A stretch of 32,725 bases of DNA, taken from positions 1 through 32,725 of the forward strand of contig JAHBWH010000087.1 of NCBI GenBank assembly GCA_019637115.1. The letters are read 5' to 3'. Source of the DNA: Myxococcales bacterium. GTDB taxonomy: Bacteria > Myxococcota_A > Polyangia > Polyangiales > Houyiibacteriaceae. The notes beneath the pieces are model-generated. The model saw only the letters and a program-made list of their open reading frames with translations. It was not told the DNA's origin and did no database searches. A program made the position numbers and the translations under genes. Below, one piece after another: positions 25,342 to 32,725 of the stretch; the stretch's first letter is position 1, and every line of letters begins with the position of its first letter.

Positions 25342-26622
25342 TCAAGACGCCTGCGTGTCATCGAGCGGCGGAGGCTGGTGTGGCGGAGGCCTACACACCA
25401 ACGCCGACAGCTCCGCCCGCGAGCCGATGCGGAGCTTCTGGAAGACGTGGTGGAGTTGGTTGGCGATGGTGCGCGGCGAGGTGCCGCGAAGGGAGGCGAT
25501 CTCCCGGTTGCTGGCGCCCGAGGCGGCGAGCAGGGCCACCGCCCGCTCACCGGGGGAGAGTCCGACACCCTCCCACTTCTGTCCGAGGTCCTCGCAGACC
25601 TGCACGACGAGGCGCTCTCCTGCCCACGAGAGCTCCCTCGTGACGGCGAGCGAGAGCGCCCACGCGAGCTCCTCGCGCCGGCACATTCCCAGCTTCCGTA
25701 GCGCACGCCCGACGAGCGTCGAGACGGTCGACTCCTGAAGGCCGAGCGCGTACCCGATGTACTTGTTGGCGTGACCACGTGCCGCGAGCTCGACGACCTG
25801 GGCCTCTCGTTTGCTCAAGCGCCTCGGGTCGACGCTCGGAGGCGGGTTGTGGCGCGCGACCACGTACCGTCGGCCGTCGGATTCCCAGCGATCCACGAGA
25901 CTCCAGCGCCCGCGTACGAGGCCTTGCCAGAGATCGAGGGCCTCATCCGGTGTGGCTCGGCGTGGGCCGCGCGCGCGTTCGATCGCGCGCACATGGCGCG
26001 AGAAAGCCTCGCGCGTCGTCTCCGCCCGGGCGTCGCCCTCCGCGTGCACGCACCGGCCATCGACCTCGAGAACGGCGTCCGTCGTGGCGCGGATACCCGC
26101 CTCCCGCAAGCGCAGCCCTGCGCCGAGGTGTGCGCCGATGCGTCCCCAGCGCTGACGGTCTTGGGCGGAGGTTCGTTCCTTGCGGAAGGAGAGGGCCCCG
26201 ACGAAGAGGTGTCGGTCGGGGGGCGCCGGAACGTAGAGCGCCACGTGATCGACGACCGCGCGAGCGAGCTCGCTCCCACCCACTCGGTCGTAGCGGATGT
26301 CGTCGCAGGGTTCACTCGAGAGCATCTCGCTGAGCGAGATCAAGCGACCCATGTTCTTCTCGTACAAGAACCTCATGCCAGCGTCCGGCGTGGTCGTGTT
26401 CAGGCTGCGGAGATAGCCTTCGACCTCGGGGCTCGCGCCCACATTCGCCATCCCCAGTGGCGCCGTCTTGTTCAGCTGCGCACCGAAGATCATCGCCTGA
26501 ACACCCAATCCGCGGCCAAGCGAGGGGAGGGCGTGATGCGCCAGAGCGAGGAGCCACTGGTCGGTCGTAACGTCGAGTCGGTACGCCGTCTCGACGACGC
26601 TGATGGGATCGAACGAGGGCAT
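25342..26622 (-). CDS. Transcription regulator with two tandem LuxR/GerE HTH domains
   Basis: 426 residues from ATG 26622. Residues 1-200 form an unrecognised alpha/beta sensory region (possibly PAS/GAF-like) with no phospho-acceptor motif. Two GerE-type DNA-binding domains follow. The first, about 269-322, is LSKREAQVVELAARGHANKY ... LQESTVSTLVGRALRKLG. The second, about 355-409, is LSPGERAVALLAASGASNRE ... TSPRTIANQLHHVFQKLRIG. Each keeps the L(S/T)xxE start and the recognition helix. Most LuxR regulators carry one such domain. The gene diverges from a Ser/Thr kinase gene across a 247-bp gap and may regulate it or be its target. No Shine-Dalgarno is visible. Confidence 0.88.
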   Translation of the reverse strand: MPSFDPISVVETAYRLDVTTDQWLLALAHHALPSLGRGLGVQAMIFGAQLNKTAPLGMANVGASPEVEGYLRSLNTTTPDAGMRFLYEKNMGRLISLSEMLSSEPCDDIRYDRVGGSELARAVVDHVALYVPAPPDRHLFVGALSFRKERTSAQDRQRWGRIGAHLGAGLRLREAGIRATTDAVLEVDGRCVHAEGDARAETTREAFSRHVRAIERARGPRRATPDEALDLWQGLVRGRWSLVDRWESDGRRYVVARHNPPPSVDPRRLSKREAQVVELAARGHANKYIGYALGLQESTVSTLVGRALRKLGMCRREELAWALSLAVTRELSWAGERLVVQVCEDLGQKWEGVGLSPGERAVALLAASGASNREIASLRGTSPRTIANQLHHVFQKLRIGSRAELSALVCRPPPHQPPPLDDTQAS

Positions 26623-26869
26623 GCAGAGGCATGTGAGTGAGAACGTGAACGTGTGTCAATGGTGTGCTGAGGATGTCGCGCGGGCGCGAGGTCTTGGACG
26701 ACGGCCATGCGTGTGGACGAAGTTACTATGGACGGTTTGACGTGGACGAAATGACCATCGACGAGTTCGGAGCGCGCTGGCAACGTCGCCTGGTGCCGTC
26801 CGAACCTCCGAGTCACTGTGGTAGTGAAGTAGCGGGGCCCCGGAGGAGCTCTCTCCAGGAGCTCGAGGC
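26623..26869. promoter_or_regulatory. Divergent promoter region between LuxR-type regulator and kinase
   Basis: A 247-bp gap, visibly less GC-rich than its surroundings. GTGGACGAA occurs twice in direct orientation (26713-26721 and 26742-26750, 29 bp apart), with TTGACG at 26737. These could be regulator sites and a -35 box, but no good -10 matches at 17 bp. AGGAG at 26857-26861 is the kinase ribosome site. Confidence 0.35.
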
Positions 26870-28342
26870 ATGATCGCGAGCGAGCACCTCGAAGAGTTCG
26901 AGCCGCGCGCAGACCCCTACATTGGGACTACATTGGCTGGCCGATATCGCGTGCTGCGGCGGCTCGGTGGCGGAGGTATGGGGAGCGTCTACGAGGCCGA
27001 GCACGTCGTGATCGGACGGCGTGTGGCGGTGAAGATGCTTCATGCCCAGCTCTCGGTCCATGACGAGGTCGTGCGCCGCTTCCTCAACGAAGCCCGCGCG
27101 GCGGCGATGATCCGTCACCCGAACATCCTCGAATGCACCGATATCGGGCAAACCGACGATGGTGCCCCCTTCCTCGTGCTCGAGCTGCTCGAGGGGCGTG
27201 ACCTCGACTCCTGCATCCGGGAGCAGGGCGCGCTCCCCGCCGGCCGGGTCGTCCGCATCGCGCTCCAGGTGGCGTCCGCCCTGCAGCGGGCGCACGGAGA
27301 AGGTGTCGTGCACCGCGACATCAAGCCGGAGAACGTCTTCCTGCTCGAGGGAGATGACGTCCGAGTGCTCGACTTCGGGATCGCGAAGCTGACGGGGCGC
27401 GACGCGAACGGAGTCGGGACCACGCCGGGCGCGGTGCTCGGGACGCCCAGCTACATGGCGCCCGAGCAGTTCGGCGACGCCAGCCGTGTCGGCCCGAGCG
27501 CGGACATCTACGCCCTCGGGGTCTTGCTCTACGAGGCGCTCTCGGGAGAGCTGCCGTTCCGCGGCCAGACGCTGCCGGAGCTGGTCGTGCAGGTGATGAC
27601 CGAGCCGCCGCCTCCGCTCGAGACGCTCCGGCCAGACCTGCCGAAGGCGCTCGTGGCCACCGTGATGCGCGCGATGGCGAAGTCTCCGGACGCGAGGCAA
27701 GCCTCCATGGCCGAGCTGGCGCGCGAGCTCGAGCCCTTCGCGTCGCACGACGCGCCCGTCCCTCTGGGCGTCAGGGCGTCACGCGACGTGCCGTCGCGGA
27801 GCGGGATCTCGCTGCGGTCTGGCTCGAGCGTGGAGGAAGCCCTGGCGGCCGCAGGCGTCCGTCCCAGTCGGGACGGACGCGCGCGCTCGCCAATGATCGT
27901 CTTGGTCGGCGTGGTCGCCTTGGCCTCGTTGGTCGTCGTCGCTGTCGTCGTCTCCCGCCGCGACCAGCTCCCTGCCGCGGACGTCTCCGCAGCATCGCCA
28001 GAGCACGAAGAGCTGCTCGAGCAGACGCGCTCGATCGACGATTCGGCGGCCGCGAGGCCCTCGACCGAAGAGGACGAGGTGGAGGGGCAGAGCGTGCTCG
28101 AGGGGTCGTCCGGAGCCGTCGAGAGAACGGATGAGACGCCGGATGGGGTGGAGATGCCGGGTGTCGCCCTCATCGAGACAATGGCGGTCGAGACCCCGCC
28201 GCGAGGCCGGCCCACGACGATGACCAAGGCGCCGCGAGGCGCGGAGGACTCCGCGAACGCCACGCCGGCGACGCCGATGACGCCGCCGCCAGCGACACCG
28301 GCACCCGGGCGCATCGCCCCGGTCTCACTCGGTGAGTACTGA
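26870..28342 (+). CDS. Membrane-anchored eukaryotic-like Ser/Thr protein kinase
   Basis: 490 residues. The Hanks-type kinase domain (about 25-290) has glycine loop GGGGMGSV (33-40), K55 in VAVKML, HRDIKPEN (148-155; catalytic D150), DFG (168-170), an activation loop with several Thr, and GTPSYMAPEQ (191-200). The residues named are intact, so it should be active. A linker rich in Ser/Arg leads to one membrane helix (about 341-362). An extracytoplasmic Thr/Pro/Glu-rich tail of about 125 residues follows, with no recognised sensor domain. This is the PknB-like topology without PASTA repeats. ATG 26870 follows AGGAG by 8 nt. The PEGA gene follows 101 bp downstream. Confidence 0.96.
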   Translation: MIASEHLEEFEPRADPYIGTTLAGRYRVLRRLGGGGMGSVYEAEHVVIGRRVAVKMLHAQLSVHDEVVRRFLNEARAAAMIRHPNILECTDIGQTDDGAPFLVLELLEGRDLDSCIREQGALPAGRVVRIALQVASALQRAHGEGVVHRDIKPENVFLLEGDDVRVLDFGIAKLTGRDANGVGTTPGAVLGTPSYMAPEQFGDASRVGPSADIYALGVLLYEALSGELPFRGQTLPELVVQVMTEPPPPLETLRPDLPKALVATVMRAMAKSPDARQASMAELARELEPFASHDAPVPLGVRASRDVPSRSGISLRSGSSVEEALAAAGVRPSRDGRARSPMIVLVGVVALASLVVVAVVVSRRDQLPAADVSAASPEHEELLEQTRSIDDSAAARPSTEEDEVEGQSVLEGSSGAVERTDETPDGVEMPGVALIETMAVETPPRGRPTTMTKAPRGAEDSANATPATPMTPPPATPAPGRIAPVSLGEY

Positions 28343-28375
28343 CGCGCGAACGTGGGCTGCCAGCACGCGCGAACG
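28342..28375 (+). promoter_or_regulatory. Direct repeat ACGCGCGAACG before the PEGA gene
   Basis: ACGCGCGAACG occurs at 28342-28352 and 28365-28375, 23 bp apart (about two helical turns), in the 101-bp gap between the kinase and PEGA genes. The arrangement could be a tandem binding site for a regulator. No promoter boxes are evident next to it. Confidence 0.3.
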
Positions 28376-28443
28376 ATGATGCCGAGTCTGCCTGCGAGTC
28401 TGAGATCGGGACGCAGCGACACGAGGTTGAAGGAGGAGGCGAG

Positions 28444-29547
28444 ATGAAGCGCGAGTGGGTGAATCGACGGCGCCATGGGGGATGGTGGTTCGTGCGCGCC
28501 GTCGTCTCGTTCGTTTGCGTGGCCTGGGTGGGCGCCGTGACGGACGTCCCCACCGTCGCCGCGCAACCCACGCGATCCGGGGCCGACCGAGATTCAGAGG
28601 CTCCCCGCTTCACGGAGGAGGCGAGGCGTCGCTACCGGGATGTCGCGATGTCGGGAGAGGCCGCGTTCAACGCCGGCGACTTCGCGGCGGCGCGACGCAT
28701 CTGGGGAGAGGCACGGACCATCTGGCCCAACCCCCGGATCTACCGCCTGCTCGGGCGCGTCGCGCAGCAGCTCGGCGACTACCCAGAAGCGGTACGTATG
28801 TACCGGCTCGCCCTCACGGCGCCCGATGCTGGGAACCCGCTCGATCCACCGAGACGACGCGAGCTCGAGGAGGCGCTCCTTCCAGACGTCGAGCGTCGCG
28901 TCGGCGAGCTCCTGCTCGAGCGCGACCCGGCAGACGCCGTCGTCGAGATCGACGGTGAGCCCGTGCGAGCCGACGCGCCCGTCCTCCTCGCGCCGGGGAC
29001 CTACACGTTGGTGGCTCGACGACCGGGTTTCGAGCCCCTCGAGCGTGGCATCGAGGTGCGTGCGGGGAGCCGCGAGCCGGTGCGCGTGGCGCTGTCGCGC
29101 CTGGCTGGCGAGGCCAGCGGTGAAAGCGAGGCGGCGGCGCCGCCAGCGACGGACGGGCCGTCGCCAACGTTGCCGGCGGCTTCGTCAGAGGCTGTCGAGC
29201 GTCCCCGCGTTGGCCTGACCGGGCCGATCGTCCTCTTCGGCGTCGCGATCGCCGGTGCGCTGGCCTTTGGGGTCAGCGGGACGTTGGCGCTGCACGAGGA
29301 CGCGCGACTCGCGGATGACTGCGGGGCGAACGTCGGCGCGCGCTGCGCGGACGAGGAGCTGGAGCGCCTCCAACGACGAGCGCTCGCGGCGGACATCGGG
29401 TGGATGACGGCCACGGTCGCGCTGGTCGCGGGTGTCACTTGGCTGAGCGTAGCGCTGAGGCGCGGGCGCCGAGCGACCGCCTTGCGCGTGGCGCCCTGGG
29501 TTCATGCACGCGCGGGCGGCGTGCTCGTGCGAGGGACGGTGTGGTGA
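28444..29547 (+). CDS. Exported TPR/PEGA-domain membrane protein
   Basis: 367 residues. ATG 28444 follows AAGGAGGAGG closely. A signal peptide ends near VAAQ (residue 41). TPR-like helices are at about 65-125 (GEAAFNAGDFAAARRIWGEA, then QLGDYPEAVRMYRLAL). A PEGA-type beta domain at about 160-218 contains AVVEIDGEPV, LLAPGTYTLVARRPGFEPLE and a final strand. An Ala/Ser/Pro linker is followed by two helices (about 260-282 and 319-338) flanking a short Cys-containing loop. PEGA/TPR proteins are common next to Ser/Thr kinases in myxobacteria and are thought to sit in the envelope. It may sense or transmit envelope state to the kinase encoded upstream (inference). Confidence 0.85.
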   Translation: MKREWVNRRRHGGWWFVRAVVSFVCVAWVGAVTDVPTVAAQPTRSGADRDSEAPRFTEEARRRYRDVAMSGEAAFNAGDFAAARRIWGEARTIWPNPRIYRLLGRVAQQLGDYPEAVRMYRLALTAPDAGNPLDPPRRRELEEALLPDVERRVGELLLERDPADAVVEIDGEPVRADAPVLLAPGTYTLVARRPGFEPLERGIEVRAGSREPVRVALSRLAGEASGESEAAAPPATDGPSPTLPAASSEAVERPRVGLTGPIVLFGVAIAGALAFGVSGTLALHEDARLADDCGANVGARCADEELERLQRRALAADIGWMTATVALVAGVTWLSVALRRGRRATALRVAPWVHARAGGVLVRGTVW

Positions 29548-29686
29548 TGGGGGCGCTGGCGGGGTTGGAGCACGTCCGGTCGGCGGCCGCGCGCAGCGAA
29601 GCGGGTGTTCGTCGTGACCATGCGCTTCGGAGGGATCGCGTCGACGGGTCGCTGCGGCAAGGGCGGCGTCGTGCGGAAGGGGGGCG

Positions 29687-31840
29687 ATGATGCGACTGAA
29701 GGGGAGCGCCACGGGGTCGCCGCGCATGGCCATCGCCGCCGCCGTGTGGCTCATCCCGATGGCAGGTTGCGCGTTGGTTCTCGACGGGAGCCGCCACCAA
29801 GACGGCGCCGCGACCGCGGATGCCGGGGCTGACGCGTTGGATGCACTCGATGCGACCGCAGACGCTCGTCCCGACGCGGCGAGCGTGATGGATGCGGACT
29901 CGGAGCCGGATGGTGCCGCGGACGCGAGCATCGACGCGCCCGCCGATGCGGGTTTCGACGCGGGTCCACGGTGCCCCACGCTCGACCCGCCGACGAACGG
30001 ATCCGTCATCGCCAACGCGGAGAGCTCTCCGGGGGCCGTCGCGACCTATGGCTGCGACGACGGTTTCGTCCTCTCCGGCACGGCGACGCGGGTCTGCGCG
30101 GCGTCGGGTGATTGGAGCGGCACGCCGCCGACCTGCGCGCCTCGTGTCACGCCCTGCACGCCGAACCCTTGTGGCTCGGGCGCGTGCATGGAGGTCGGCG
30201 ACGACTTCGACTGCGACTGTGAAGGCAGTGGCTACACTGGGCCAACGTGCGCGACCGGGGTGCTCTGCGTCGGGACGGCGCCATTGAACGGGACCGTGAT
30301 CCCGTCGATGGTGAACTACCCGGGTGACGTGGCGTATGCGTGCAATGCGGGATACTCGCCGATGGGTGCGAGCATGGGCGCGTGCGGCGTGGACGGCACG
30401 ATCGCGCCCGGCCCGCCGACCTGCGTCGCGAACGCTTGTGGGATGACGCTGACGGCGCCGACGAACGGAACGATCTCCCGGACGAGCGGCGTCACGGGGG
30501 ACGTCGCGACGTACCAGTGCAACATGGGCTACACGCTGAGCACTGGGGGCACGACGTTCGCGCGGACGTGCCAGCCGTCGGGGGCGTGGAGTGGCTCCGC
30601 GCCGACGTGCGCTCCGAACCCGTGCACGATGCCGCTGACCGCGCCCGCGAATGGGACGGTCTCTCGCACGAGTGGGGTGACGGGACAGGTCGCGACGTAC
30701 CAGTGCAACATGGGCTACACGCTCAGCACTGGCGGGTCGACCTTCGATCGGACGTGCCAAGCCTCGGGGACGTGGAGCGGGTCTGCGCCGACGTGCACGC
30801 CGAACCCATGCCCAACGTTGTCCAACCCGAGGTGGGGCACGGTGTCGCCGACGACGGGCACGACCGGGACCGTTGCGACGTACAGCTGCGAGGCATTGTC
30901 GACCCTCGAGGGGACAGGTGCGACACCCAATAGACGTACATGTCAGACGGACGGTACCTGGTCCGGGACGGCGCCCATCTGCCGGCCGCGATGGCGAAGT
31001 GTGCCGAGTCACACGACCGCCAACCTCAACGGCGTTTGGGCCTCCGGTGAGATTGCAGTAGCGGTGGGAGATGGTGGTGTGATCCGGCGCTGGACTGGGA
31101 CGCAGTGGGTCAGCCAGAATAGTGGAACGACGCAGGGCCTGCGGGCCGTGTGGGGTGCCGGCGGAAACAATGTCTATACCGTCGGAGATGGAGGAGTGAT
31201 TCGCCGATGGAACGGTTCCTCGTGGGTCGCGCAGACGAGCGGAACGACGCGGGGTCTTCGAGCAATCCACGGAAGCGCAGGGAGCAATATATGGGCGGTC
31301 GGTGATGGTGTAATACTTCACTACGACGGTTCCGCGTGGCGGACGCGATTTTCTGGATCGACCACGGATGCACGCTCCTATCGTGCGGTTGTGGTGCACA
31401 ATGGCGTCCAAATCAGTATCGTAGAAATGAGCAGGTTGGAGTCCGTGACGATCGCCGGGACTTCCTTCACTCGATCAACTAGCACGCCACCGTTTTCAGC
31501 CGAGTTTGTCTCTGGATGGGGGCCCGTGTCGACGGTGACGACATTCGCCTCAGGCGGTGTCGTCTTCGCACGACATGTGCCAGGCTCGTCCGGTGGATGG
31601 GTTCAGTATGACGCGCCATTGCTTCTCACCAACGGGCTGTGGGGGACGTCTGAGTCCGATATATGGGCCGTTGGGATCACGTTAGACCCTAGTAGTATTC
31701 GGCGTTGGAATGGTACTTCGTGGGGGCCCCGTGTGCCGCATGAGGGTCCGACGTCGCCGGCTCTCAACGCCGTGTCCGGAACCGGTGAGACAAACGTCTG
31801 GGCGGTCGGCAACGGAGGGCTGATTCTCCGCTATCAGTGA
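29687..31840 (+). CDS. Surface lipoprotein with sushi/CCP and EGF domains and propeller-like C-terminus
   Basis: 717 residues from ATG 29687 (GAAGGGGGG upstream; ATG 29690 is equally possible). A lipoprotein signal ends in IPMAGC (Cys28). An Ala/Asp-rich spacer (about 40-95) follows. Then come five CCP (sushi) modules with their Cys/Trp pattern (CPTLDPPTNGSV...DWSGTPPTC and so on) and one EGF-like module (NPCGSGACMEVGDDFDCDCE) between modules 1 and 2. Residues about 440-717 hold WAVGDGGVIRRW-type blades (VAVGDGGVIRRW, YTVGDGGVIRRW, NIWAVGDG, DIWAVGI, NVWAVGNGG), a partial beta-propeller. The C-terminal third is less GC-rich than the rest. It is probably tethered outside the cell for adhesion or recognition. 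29548-29686 upstream holds no other gene. Confidence 0.88.
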   Translation: MMRLKGSATGSPRMAIAAAVWLIPMAGCALVLDGSRHQDGAATADAGADALDALDATADARPDAASVMDADSEPDGAADASIDAPADAGFDAGPRCPTLDPPTNGSVIANAESSPGAVATYGCDDGFVLSGTATRVCAASGDWSGTPPTCAPRVTPCTPNPCGSGACMEVGDDFDCDCEGSGYTGPTCATGVLCVGTAPLNGTVIPSMVNYPGDVAYACNAGYSPMGASMGACGVDGTIAPGPPTCVANACGMTLTAPTNGTISRTSGVTGDVATYQCNMGYTLSTGGTTFARTCQPSGAWSGSAPTCAPNPCTMPLTAPANGTVSRTSGVTGQVATYQCNMGYTLSTGGSTFDRTCQASGTWSGSAPTCTPNPCPTLSNPRWGTVSPTTGTTGTVATYSCEALSTLEGTGATPNRRTCQTDGTWSGTAPICRPRWRSVPSHTTANLNGVWASGEIAVAVGDGGVIRRWTGTQWVSQNSGTTQGLRAVWGAGGNNVYTVGDGGVIRRWNGSSWVAQTSGTTRGLRAIHGSAGSNIWAVGDGVILHYDGSAWRTRFSGSTTDARSYRAVVVHNGVQISIVEMSRLESVTIAGTSFTRSTSTPPFSAEFVSGWGPVSTVTTFASGGVVFARHVPGSSGGWVQYDAPLLLTNGLWGTSESDIWAVGITLDPSSIRRWNGTSWGPRVPHEGPTSPALNAVSGTGETNVWAVGNGGLILRYQ
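30437..30808 (+). repeat. 186-bp tandem duplication of a sushi domain
   Basis: 30437-30622 and 30623-30808 encode two consecutive 62-residue CCP modules that share VATYQCNMGYTLSTGG and WSGSAPTC. DNA identity is high but not complete; in the part compared many differences are synonymous (for example GCTGAG/GCTCAG), so the duplication is not brand-new. Confidence 0.9.
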
Positions 31841-31901
31841 GCTCTGAGCGTGCTGAACCCGCTCTGGATGGGGACGCGCGACTCGGGTGGGCCTGGCCCC
31901 T

Positions 31902-31917
31902 CGCTCATGGGTGAGCG
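31902..31917. terminator. Hairpin in the convergent gap after the sushi lipoprotein gene
   Basis: CGCTCA-TGGG-TGAGCG is a perfect 6-bp stem with a 4-nt loop, followed by TCAAGTTAAGTTT on the plus strand. It lies in the 126-bp gap between convergent genes, so it may end transcription from the left. Confidence 0.4.
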
Positions 31918-31966
31918 TCAAGTTAAGTTTGTCGAGTGGCGCCTCCTTACACACTGCGCGGAAACG

Positions 31967-32725
31967 TCACGACGTTGGGGGCCTGTCGCAGAGCAGGCGG
32001 CGGATCATCGCGAGGCCGGGGGCGTCGAGCGGCTTGACGAGGTGGGCGTCGAAGCCCGCGTCGTGCGCGGCGCGCCGGGTCTCGGCGTCGCCGTGGCCTG
32101 TGAGGGCGACGAGGCGGGTGGGCGACCCGAGCGCGCGGACGCGGCGTGCGATCTCGAGGCCGTCGAAGCCTGGGAGCGAGAGGTCGACGAGCGCGAGGTC
32201 CGGGTGTCCCTCGAGGATCGCGGTGACGGCCGCCGGGCCGTCGGGGGCCTCGGCGATCACGTGCAGGCCCTTCGCCTCGAGCACGAGCCGGAGCATCCAC
32301 CGCGCGTCGTCGTCGTCCTCGACGATGACGACGCGCGGTGGCGCGGTGGGTAGCTCATCGGTCGCGATCCGTCGGCGCACCCCGGTCACGGGGGTCACGG
32401 GGGTCGCGGGCTCGTCGCTCGGCGCGAGCGACGGCGCCGAGGCCCGAGGCGGGTCCGAGCCCCGCCGCTTGTCGAGCGTCGATTCGCTTGGCCTTGATGC
32501 GCTCACGCCGCGCATCGGCGTCTGTGGCGCCTGGTGCGTTGGCGTACCGATCCGGGGTGCCGTGTCGGGCCTCCGCGCGCTGCCCGGTGGCGGGGCTTTG
32601 CCCGCTGGCGTGTCGCCCGCTTCGCATGCGCGCATGTCGCGTCGCGGCGCCTCGCGTGGTGGCGCCTCGCTCAGCGGCGGCGCCTCGCGTGGTGGCGCCT
32701 CGCTCAGCGGCGGCGCCTCGCGTGG
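31967..32725 (-). CDS. Response-regulator receiver domain at the C-terminus of a protein cut by the window edge
   Basis: The frame is open from the right edge to the stop at 31967 (252 residues). The last about 125 residues are a complete receiver domain: acidic pocket VVIVEDDDDARW, phospho-acceptor Asp in ALVDLSLPGFDG, ALTGHG with the conserved Thr, and HLVKPLD with the conserved Lys. Before it lie about 125 residues of Pro/Ala/Arg/Thr-rich linker, starting with a PPREAPPLSEA repeat. An internal ATG at 32635 would give a 222-residue stand-alone regulator. The in-frame repeat reaching the edge makes a larger protein, such as a hybrid histidine kinase ending in a receiver, more likely (inference). 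Confidence 0.82.
   Translation of the reverse strand, partial: PREAPPLSEAPPREAPPLSEAPPREAPRRDMRACEAGDTPAGKAPPPGSARRPDTAPRIGTPTHQAPQTPMRGVSASRPSESTLDKRRGSDPPRASAPSLAPSDEPATPVTPVTGVRRRIATDELPTAPPRVVIVEDDDDARWMLRLVLEAKGLHVIAEAPDGPAAVTAILEGHPDLALVDLSLPGFDGLEIARRVRALGSPTRLVALTGHGDAETRRAAHDAGFDAHLVKPLDAPGLAMIRRLLCDRPPTS
32646..32725 (-). repeat. 33-bp tandem repeat encoding PPREAPPLSEA, open at the window edge
   Basis: Two full identical 33-bp units (32646-32678, 32679-32711) and 14 bp of a third reach the end of the window. All bases compared are the same, so the expansion is recent and may continue outside. It encodes a proline-rich hinge before the receiver domain. Confidence 0.9.

Noticed and set aside
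26737-26765. Sigma-70-type promoter before the kinase gene
   Set aside because: TTGACG is present but no acceptable -10 box follows at 16-18 bp. It is kept only as a weak hint in the divergent region.
29435-31411. 658-codon minus-strand open frame
   Set aside because: Arg/His-rich translation opposite the sushi lipoprotein, which has unmistakable Cys-patterned modules.
31963-31976. Inverted repeat AACGTC-AC-GACGTT
   Set aside because: It covers the last codons and stop of the receiver gene. The 2-nt loop is too small for a hairpin, and no regulatory context supports it.

Overview
This is a very GC-rich, densely coded bacterial window. Several traits point to a myxobacterium (Myxococcota, probably Polyangiales or Sandaracinaceae-like): a DUF4388 protein, a membrane-anchored Ser/Thr kinase with a PEGA-domain partner, a surface lipoprotein with sushi/CCP domains, an Asp-Ala-rich spacer and a propeller-like tail, and a remnant of a winged-helix regulator. 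The genus is an inference. No rRNA, tRNA, CRISPR array or complete insertion sequence was seen.

Region 1 (1-1388, minus): the 5' part of a DUF4388 gene that runs off the left edge.

Region 2 (1605-15823, plus): one large co-directional locus, mostly with 4-nt start/stop overlaps. The order is: coiled-coil membrane protein with a Gly-Gln-Ser repeat tail (DUF4175-like), MoxR AAA+ ATPase, exported membrane protein, ABC-2 type ATPase and permease, DUF58 protein, BatA-like VWA membrane protein, and a large membrane protein with a VWA domain and a glutamine-amidotransferase-like domain. MoxR, DUF58 and VWA proteins are thought to form AAA+ chaperone systems acting on envelope or metal-loaded clients. 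Joining them to a gliding-type ABC exporter and two further membrane proteins suggests an uncharacterised envelope machine. Two repeat scars interrupt the locus: a roughly 400-bp G-rich island bounded by inverted repeats (10373-10773), and a triplicated gene junction that created chimeric micro-ORFs (12649-12892).

Region 3 (15824-17368): about 1.5 kb of decayed DNA. It holds six copies of a roughly 20-bp repeat, two copies of a 119-bp element about 97% identical by eye, and remnants of two minus-strand genes, one of them a frameshifted winged-helix DNA-binding domain.

Region 4 (17369-25236): an M20 metallopeptidase, a 12-bp minisatellite, a membrane-anchored M23 peptidase, and a Cys-rich four-helix-bundle copper-storage-like protein with a perfect 16-bp palindrome upstream. 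These are followed by a translationally coupled minus-strand pair (unknown protein and HEAT-repeat protein) and then fhs on the plus strand (formate-tetrahydrofolate ligase).

Region 5 (25342-31840): a signalling island. A regulator with two tandem LuxR/GerE helix-turn-helix domains diverges from a transmembrane Ser/Thr kinase, followed by a PEGA/TPR membrane protein and the sushi/EGF lipoprotein. Region 6 (31967 to the end, minus) is the C-terminal receiver domain of a larger protein that continues past the right edge.

A theme across the whole window is repeat expansion: at least ten unrelated short-period repeats. Nearly all those inside genes have periods divisible by three, while intergenic ones drift out of phase.
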